DNA from: Cyclospora cayetanensis
Lineage: Eukaryota > Apicomplexa > Conoidasida > Eucoccidiorida > Eimeriidae
Length of the DNA stretch: 64,000 nucleotides
Reading direction: 5' to 3'
Assembly (NCBI RefSeq): GCF_002999335.1
Contig: NW_020312159.1
Location: 1-64,000 of the forward strand
Shown here: one piece after another, positions 57,945 to 64,000 of the stretch
How the letters are laid out: each line of letters begins with the position of its first letter
Numbering within the stretch: the first letter of the stretch is position 1
Notes under the pieces: generated by a model
What the model was told of the DNA's origin: nothing
Databases searched by the model: none
Seen by the model: the letters and a program-made list of their open reading frames with translations, nothing else
Translations under genes and position numbers: made by a program

Positions 57945-60900
57945 TCAACTAATGCGAAACCGCGAATCGACGTTATCGGAGACTGCTGCGTCAAAATGCT
58001 TGCTTAGTCTTACAGGGCCGTGGGCAATCTGGTCGTGCGCCTGAGGGTGAGGTGGAGAAGGGGTAAACGGGTATACGTTCTGCTGCATCAGAGGAGCCAT
58101 TATTGCTGAGTCGAAGCTCCCCTGCACAAGCATACGTGCACAACACATTCTCTCAAGCTCGCCATTATAAGCCCAAATCAGGACCACAAAGCCCGTACTG
58201 GCTAAATCCAGATATATCTGTGTGCAGCTCGCAAAGTACACATTTTTAAAATTACTATGAAGCACAAAAAGTGGCCAACGGCATCCTAGTTCACTCTCAT
58301 CATCTGGTGGTCCCTGTATAGTAATCCGCGTGCCAGTCCCCGCATTTGCGAAGATTTTCTAGCACTAATGTTGGCTTGCACGCTCCTCAATGCAATTCGG
58401 AATGCAACTCACGCCCGCAGCTTCGTCGTCAGCATCGGCTGCAAGTGGTGGGCGGCGACGCTGTGGTCCCCTAGCGCTTGTACCTTTCCGGTGCCAAAAA
58501 GTGAGAAGAATCAAAAGAGTAGGGACCCATTCTGTCATAAAATATATCTGAATTCAATCCATCATACATTACGAATAAACAAAACTCTTGAAAGTCGTAT
58601 TCTTGGTCCCTGCTCGGCAGTCATGCAAGAGGAGCAAGAGATTAGGCATCGCAGCCAGCTGGGATGTCTATATTCACTATTTTGGAACACAGAAGGCACG
58701 CTTGGTACATACTAGACTGGTGACGGCAGCTGCACGAACTCCTACGGAGTGGAAAAAAAGAGCGCCACTCCCGGCTACACGACGTAAGAAAGACATTATT
58801 ATGCTCCTTTACCGACTGAACAGCCAGAGGAATCGATTAAACCGTCCAAAATACAGTCGAAACCGTTCCTGGCTATTATAATATCTATGATACGTATGCT
58901 TTTCAGTCCTTTAACTGCCCGCACCTTTCCAGCGAGAATGAGAGGAGGAACAGTTCCTTGGGGGGAGGCGTGAAGGGGATGCAATGGGGGTGTGGCGCCC
59001 TCAAATGCCATGAAGCACCGCAAGCCAAAAAGAATCGGGCAAATCATCGACAAGAAAATGACCTGAAGAAGAAAAGCGTGCATAGTGAGCTTCCCCATCA
59101 TGTGTATTCAATCTTCTGTGTAACCTTGAGAAGCTCTACGGGCCAGATAATAGCCACTGGGAGTGTTCTTGGTCAAAAGAAACAGCGGATCATACACGGA
59201 AATGCTTTCTCTCCAGTGTTCAAGAAGCTCCGAAAAGTAACGCTTTCCAACATACCCCTAGCCAAGGCATGCCGGTTGCGCATGATAAGCGGCTCGACTC
59301 CACTCATACCCATCATACAAACATTGTAACTCCACATGAAATGGGTAGCAGAAGGAATACACGTTGTAAAAAAGCCAGGAGCAACCAACTAAAGTACACA
59401 GAAAGGTGTGCCTTGCGTACTCTTCGGACAATACTGCTCTTTCTTGGGGCCGATTTTCCTCTTTCTGACACCTTCTTCGCCACCTGTACACCAAGCCTCA
59501 CCAGAAGATGCACGGGAATGTCTCTACACATCCTGCTAAAGCCAATTGCATGCAACAGCGGAGCAATGCTTTCGTACGGGGTCATGCACTTAGCTGCTGC
59601 ACTTCTAAGGGTCTTGCGAGCATGCAAGGAGCATTACTACCGCTTGCTTGCCTTGATGCCATAGAACAGAAAGGCAAGTGCCTCCGTTCCGAATAGCAGC
59701 GCCTCAAGGCCCTGAAGGAAGGCACAAGCCGCCCGTTTTGCTTGCAGGAGCACAGCAACAGCTACGCAAAATGCGTAGGACGCGAACAGAATCAATGAAG
59801 ACACTGAATGTATGCGCCTGAAACAAGAAAAGCCGCAAGCGACAGCAATACCATCCACTGGACCAAAACCACGCATTAGGCTGTATTGAAGCGAGTCCCC
59901 AATAAAAATAATAAATAAAAAATAAAAAAAACTACTACGGTTGAGCTAAAAGACAGGAGGCTCAAACGTGCAACGGTTCGCTCATTGAACGGTACACTTG
60001 AAGTATCTGGATCATCTGCCGCAAAGCTGTGGAGCCATATCCTTTTTTAATTAATTCGAACTTACGAGAAAAGCGGGTATGCCACAAGGTTGGCTGCGTA
60101 ATAGATCCTTGCCCAGAAAAGGATCACAAGGGAGACTGCACAGCAGAAAATGAGAGCTGGCAGCGAATCCAGCAAGTAGACGATCCACTCATCGTCGAGC
60201 GAGAAGTTGAAGGTCGGGGCCAACTCCCCATTATCCGCGGATGTCTGATCAGCAGGCGCTGATCCCTCATTCCCTTGAGAAGAAGGCGGACCTCCTATCC
60301 CCTCCATCACCACGCGGTGATATAGCACAGCCGTTCCAAAGAGCGAGAGGGCACGTGCTGTTGAGCAGGCACACAACAGCGAAGTGAAAAATGGGAAGGC
60401 GTTGCTCCAATCAAAAACGATTGGATCATGTAAATTCACAAAAGCAACAGACGTGTGCTAGGTGAGCCACGAGAACTTGAATGGTGGAAGGGGATGCGGG
60501 AAGATGGCCTTACAGACAGAAGAGGCGCAGAGGAGCGAAATAAAGGAAAAGCGCGTCTGTCCGCCACTTTGGCTGACGCGGGAAAGCAAAGGAGGGCTCC
60601 TCTCCCCGCATCCTTCAGCCACAGTAAAAGACGGCTGGCTCTTTAGGGAGGAATGCATCTTAAACAGTTGACGCAGAGTCAAGCCACCCAGCAGGAAGAA
60701 TAGCAACCCCTCTCCCGTCAAGAACAAACAGGGAGGAACAGCGACCCAAGCCCACATAGCTATATACAAATAACTAAACGAAGCACGCCTACAGGACCTC
60801 GCTTCTCTGCAACAAAGAGCAGCAGATACAGGCTGCTAAACCCTGGAGGTGGGAGAGAAGCCGCACGACTCGTCCCGCCTCAACTTCTCTTGCCTGGATA

Positions 60901-61541
60901 TGACCAAAGGCAACAGTTATGTTGCTTCACCAGGTCTATGCGATCAATATGAGCCCATAACTAGTGGCTCAGAACGCTGAGGGAATGCAACCGCTATACT
61001 GTACTGCACAGATCTGTTGGTTGCCTAAGCACTGCTGGCTGAGACCAGCACTATCCATAGGGAGCATCCAGGAGGATGTCGGGCAGTGCGGGTCCATTCG
61101 ATGACCCCACACACCGCCGCAGGCACGGAAACAAACAATGCGGCCTGATACTGCAATTCACGGAGGCAGTAGCATTCGTTAGAAAACGTCGACGAGAGCA
61201 GCTCCAAAGACAAGCGCCGCTGATAATGAGAGGAATAACGTGATGCTGTTGATGAAAAGCTTGGTTCTTCTTTTGCCGAGATTAAACGCAATGCACGGAG
61301 GGAGTTCTGCATACCCTCGCAGGCGTACAGGGGCCTTTTGTACGCCAAGGCTCTTGGGGTACATTCCGGTCTTTTCGGAAGCAGCAGCTATGACTGCAAT
61401 GATAAAAGTATAACACTTAAAGGAAAACCATGGGAGCCAAGGTAAGCTGCAGTCGGTATCGAGGGCATGTGCATGCAGTGGCTGCAAGCCGCTGGATGCT
61501 CTGATTGGCTGTCCGTTTTCCTCTCCTCTCCCTCTGTACAT
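57945..61541 (-). CDS. THH1/TOM1/TOM3-like seven-helix membrane protein
   Basis: Minus-strand exons are 61541-61188, 61150-61033, 60759-60623, 60457-60066, 59817-59641, 59483-59310, 59167-59125, 59062-58925, 58460-58413 and 58313-57945. They give about 649 residues, with all junctions in phase. The core resembles the plant THH1/TOM1/TOM3 domain: LLDSLPALIFCCAVSLVI followed by LFWARIYYAA (plants: LVLFWAEIYYQA), then TEALAFLFYGIKA (plants: LGFLLYGGRLF), a charged RRRCQKEENRP loop, a TFLCTLVGCSWLFY helix, and PVELLKVIFLSMICPILFG (plants: LVEILPSSLVLFIL). About seven to eight hydrophobic helices are predicted. Plant relatives sit in the tonoplast and are GPCR-like in topology; the role here is unknown. 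The C-terminal tail is Pro/Arg-rich and acidic. The first three exons and their short introns (37 bp for the first) are the least certain, and the last exon may contain an in-frame intron. Confidence 0.65.
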
Positions 61542-62629
61542 AAAAGCATTAAAATGGTGGTAAACACATTTGATAACCTTCTAGAAGCTTCCTAGCTTAG
61601 CTTTAGCAGTGGTTCATTCTAATTTTTCGGTGTACTCGAGCGCGAAGCCGGAAAGTTAAATTCGCTGTCGAGTGTGGGGCCGCATGCACAACAGCACCTC
61701 CGCAAAATCCTTTTTAGAGCAACACCGGAAGTGTGATAGGATTATTTTACCCCTGTGTGTAGGCCCACGCTTTGCCCCTCCTCACTTATCAGTTGTAGAC
61801 CTGCTTTTATCGAGGAGTGTGGGTGGACAGGACTGTTCCAGAAGCTGACCAGGGCAAGGATTTGGGCGCAAAGTTACTTTGTGATCCGGATAAATGATCC
61901 ATTTTTTTGATTTTCTTGACGTTATGTTTATATAGGATGTAGTGTGCCGCGCTACTTCAATTAGATCGATAACGACTGCTACATTGTTCCCAGAATCCAG
62001 TGTTCCTGCTTGCGCACTGGGCCACGCTAGACATAGCCGCTTTACGCTGCACCAGCTAGATTATTTTGAAAACTGGAAAATAATAAATTATTTGATTTAA
62101 TTGTTCGTGTAGCCTGGATTTTGCAAAGTGCGCAGAATGCGTAGTCATACTAAAACTCTTTCTATAACACTAGTCATGCTTAGCTAAAAGGAAGCAAGGA
62201 AGTCATCGACTGCTTTAATTGTCCAAAAGTATTGCTTATTGCAGAGTAGTCTAAGCTCGATACTAGCTGACTCAATGTGTATGCGTGTGCGCTAGATGCT
62301 GTGTACAAGCCGCCGTGAATGCTTGGAGGACTTCGATGGTACAGCTACAAGCATCCTAGCTCTCCCTCTCCCCTCTAAGGGGCACTGGCAGGGAAAGGCG
62401 GAAGTTATTTCGAAAACATTTCATAGCGCTTTATTAGGTTTGTAGTGAGTTGTAAGTAAAATGGCTTTCTAGGGACACATGGCCGTAATGGCACATTGCA
62501 ACACATGGTTCACTCAGCTGTCTCCAGCTCACTGACTGCCTGTGGATACAATTGGATGCAACGTTTCCCTACAGCAGTCCTCTAGCCTTCATAACGTTAT
62601 TTAGAATTCAACAACGTATTGTTTCGTAG
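61542..62629. other. Upstream region of two divergent genes
   Basis: Separates the TOM1-like gene (-) from the first recognised exon of the right-edge gene (+). It must hold the TOM1-like promoter and probably missing 5' exons of the right-edge gene. An ATG-initiated 15-codon frame ending at a GTACAG donor lies near 62298-62340, but its phase does not fit the next exon. Otherwise nothing is seen. Confidence 0.4.
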
Positions 62630-63941
62630 GAACCCAGAGAAACCCCAAGCGATAGAACTTTGCGATGGCACAACGCTTGTTGTGGCTGCAGGGGCCAGCC
62701 TGCAGGCCGATGGGAACACACTAGCTTTATATCTGGTGAAAAATCTACTTTTCACCCGATAGAGAGCTGGCAGATGCTTTGATGACGGTTTCCAGTGCAA
62801 AAATGTGTGATGGCTTTTAAGAATGGACAGGCACACGAAAAAATTCAGGAGCCCGGTGGAGATGTTGTGTTCCCAGATGAAGAGAAACAAGTGCTCATTG
62901 CTACATGCTTCTTGAATAATTAAGCCCTTCATTGTTTTTTTTCAATGTAGAACTCGTCTGCCTACAGGTACTAATGCAATTCAAGCTGCCAACCAAGCCC
63001 TGACTCGCTGGTTTTTGATCAGTTGAACAGCAAGCCTTGGAAGAGCCAAGACAGCCTTACCACGGGAATCTAGCAATAAATTGGTATGCCGATATATAAA
63101 AAGCTTTGGGTAGCAAAAAAATGAACGTAGGCGACCAGCTGCTCTATAGGCGGCATGTCGCCAGGGTCCAATCAAATGGTCCCAGGGCAGGCAGCGACTT
63201 AACAATTTAAACTGTCGACATGTCATTCGTTTACAGGTGATGAATTTCTTGAAATTTCAGGGGCGCATTAGCGCGGCTTCTGCATCTTTGGCTAAGAAAA
63301 AGAGCCAAATCCGGATTTGGAGCCTCTGAATGTCGGAAGTATGCGAAACGCCCTCAACTACTGTCGAAAGTGTACAAGGACAGGAAGCTAGAGGGAACCG
63401 GGGCTTCTGAGCAAACCCAGGCAGCCGCTCCAACAATGCACACGCTTGTAGTGTCAAAGTTGCGCCATATATTCAGAATTCCATGCTCATGCAAAGAGCC
63501 AAAGAACCAGAATTACCCGACTTGGCCCAGCGGCAGAAAACTACTTGGCGAGCAAAGAAGGCCCATCAAATGAACGTCAAGCCCCCAAGTCGGATTGTGG
63601 CGCAGTGAAGGGGGCCACGGAGGATACCGTTGCCGTTAAGAACTCACAATGAGTCATACTTAGGACGATGAACATGCAAGTCAATTTCTCAAGAGCTGTT
63701 AGAGTGACTTGGCCACTAATAGGAAGTGGGTTCTTTGTCCGAGGCGGCACAATTTAGTCTGCCTGTTCACTCGTCATCACTGTCCCTAGGAGTCAGGTTT
63801 GCTGAAGGGCGGCACAACTCCATGATTGGTGGCGCTAATACACTCAATTATTGCTCTGAACTAGATTTGGTCTCTACCAGCAGTGCCGTGACTTTCCATG
63901 TAGGACCTTTGCAGCATGGCATAGCCCTAGGTATGCTGTGG
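62630..63941 (+). CDS. Partial multi-exon gene running off the window, product not recognised
   Basis: Plus-strand exons with matching phase are 62630-62735 (NPEKPQAIELCDGTTLVVA...), 62849-62890 (EPGGDVVFPDEEKQ), a 17-nt microexon 62951-62967 with a strong T-rich acceptor, and an exon from 63261 to about 63447 (ARLLHLWLRKRAKSGFGAS...). A further exon 63723-63941 (SLSEAAQFSLPVHSSSLSLG...) ends at the consensus donor G|GTAAGT, so the gene continues past 64000. Sequence at about 63490-63650 may contain one more exon. The start codon lies upstream and was not found. No domain is recognised; the first exon has a strand-rich, Gly/Ala-containing look. Confidence 0.45.
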
Positions 63942-64000
63942 GTAAGTCAATGGAGGACGTGCATGCAACCCTAGCAGCGTCCTGTGTGCGACGTGCCATT
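63942..64000 (+). other. Intron sequence at the right edge
   Basis: Follows the GTAAGT donor of the last exon. It is presumed to be the start of an intron of the partial gene. Confidence 0.4.

Overview
The window looks like nuclear DNA of an apicomplexan coccidian, most likely an Eimeria species. The first ~10 kb is packed with CAG/GCA trinucleotide tracts encoding long Gln, Ala and Ser runs inside otherwise unique proteins, a hallmark of Eimeria. The genes have many GT-AG introns. Recognisable products are eukaryotic housekeeping proteins with low-complexity insertions. Nothing is bacterial or viral, and no transposon or CRISPR array was seen.

Layout. 1-10.4 kb is repeat-rich: a 1371-residue Gln/Ala-rich protein of unknown function on the minus strand (2160-6275), then divergently TRAPPC1/Bet5 (7187-7906) and the peroxisomal RING protein PEX12 (7966-10344), only 59 bp apart. 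10.4-13.5 kb is intergenic and holds a degenerate tRNA-Asp-like sequence. 13.5-22.2 kb is a complete 15-exon exportin-7 gene. From about 22 kb the sequence is less GC-rich and almost free of trinucleotide runs, and genes are split into many short exons. These are an unrecognised 13-exon gene (25.3-30.8 kb, +), a convergent unrecognised gene in short exons (31.0-32.2 kb, -) with probable further exons up to 34.4 kb, an acidic Ser-rich protein (37.4-39.8 kb, +), an NSUN4-like rRNA m5C methyltransferase (43.65-45.9 kb, +), a convergent coiled-coil gene (46.5-48.8 kb, -), a long Ser/Arg-rich plus multipass membrane protein (49.8-56.6 kb, +), a THH1/TOM1/TOM3-like seven-helix membrane protein (57.9-61.5 kb, -), and a partial gene running off the right edge (62.6-63.9 kb, +).

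Gene models were assembled by hand. Splice sites were accepted when donor and acceptor motifs, phase and peptide character agreed. Exon junctions of XPO7, NSUN4 and PEX12 are also supported by alignment from memory to the known families; the others rest on phase consistency alone. Functional themes are ER-Golgi tethering (TRAPPC1), peroxisome import (PEX12), nuclear export (XPO7) and organelle rRNA modification (NSUN4-like). The neighbours do not form a pathway or cluster. The most unusual points are a stop-free, repeat-filled, length-multiple-of-three intron just before the PEX12 RING, a TOM1-like receptor-shaped protein in an apicomplexan, duplicated exon-like units at 42 kb, and a long near-perfect hairpin at 35.5 kb.
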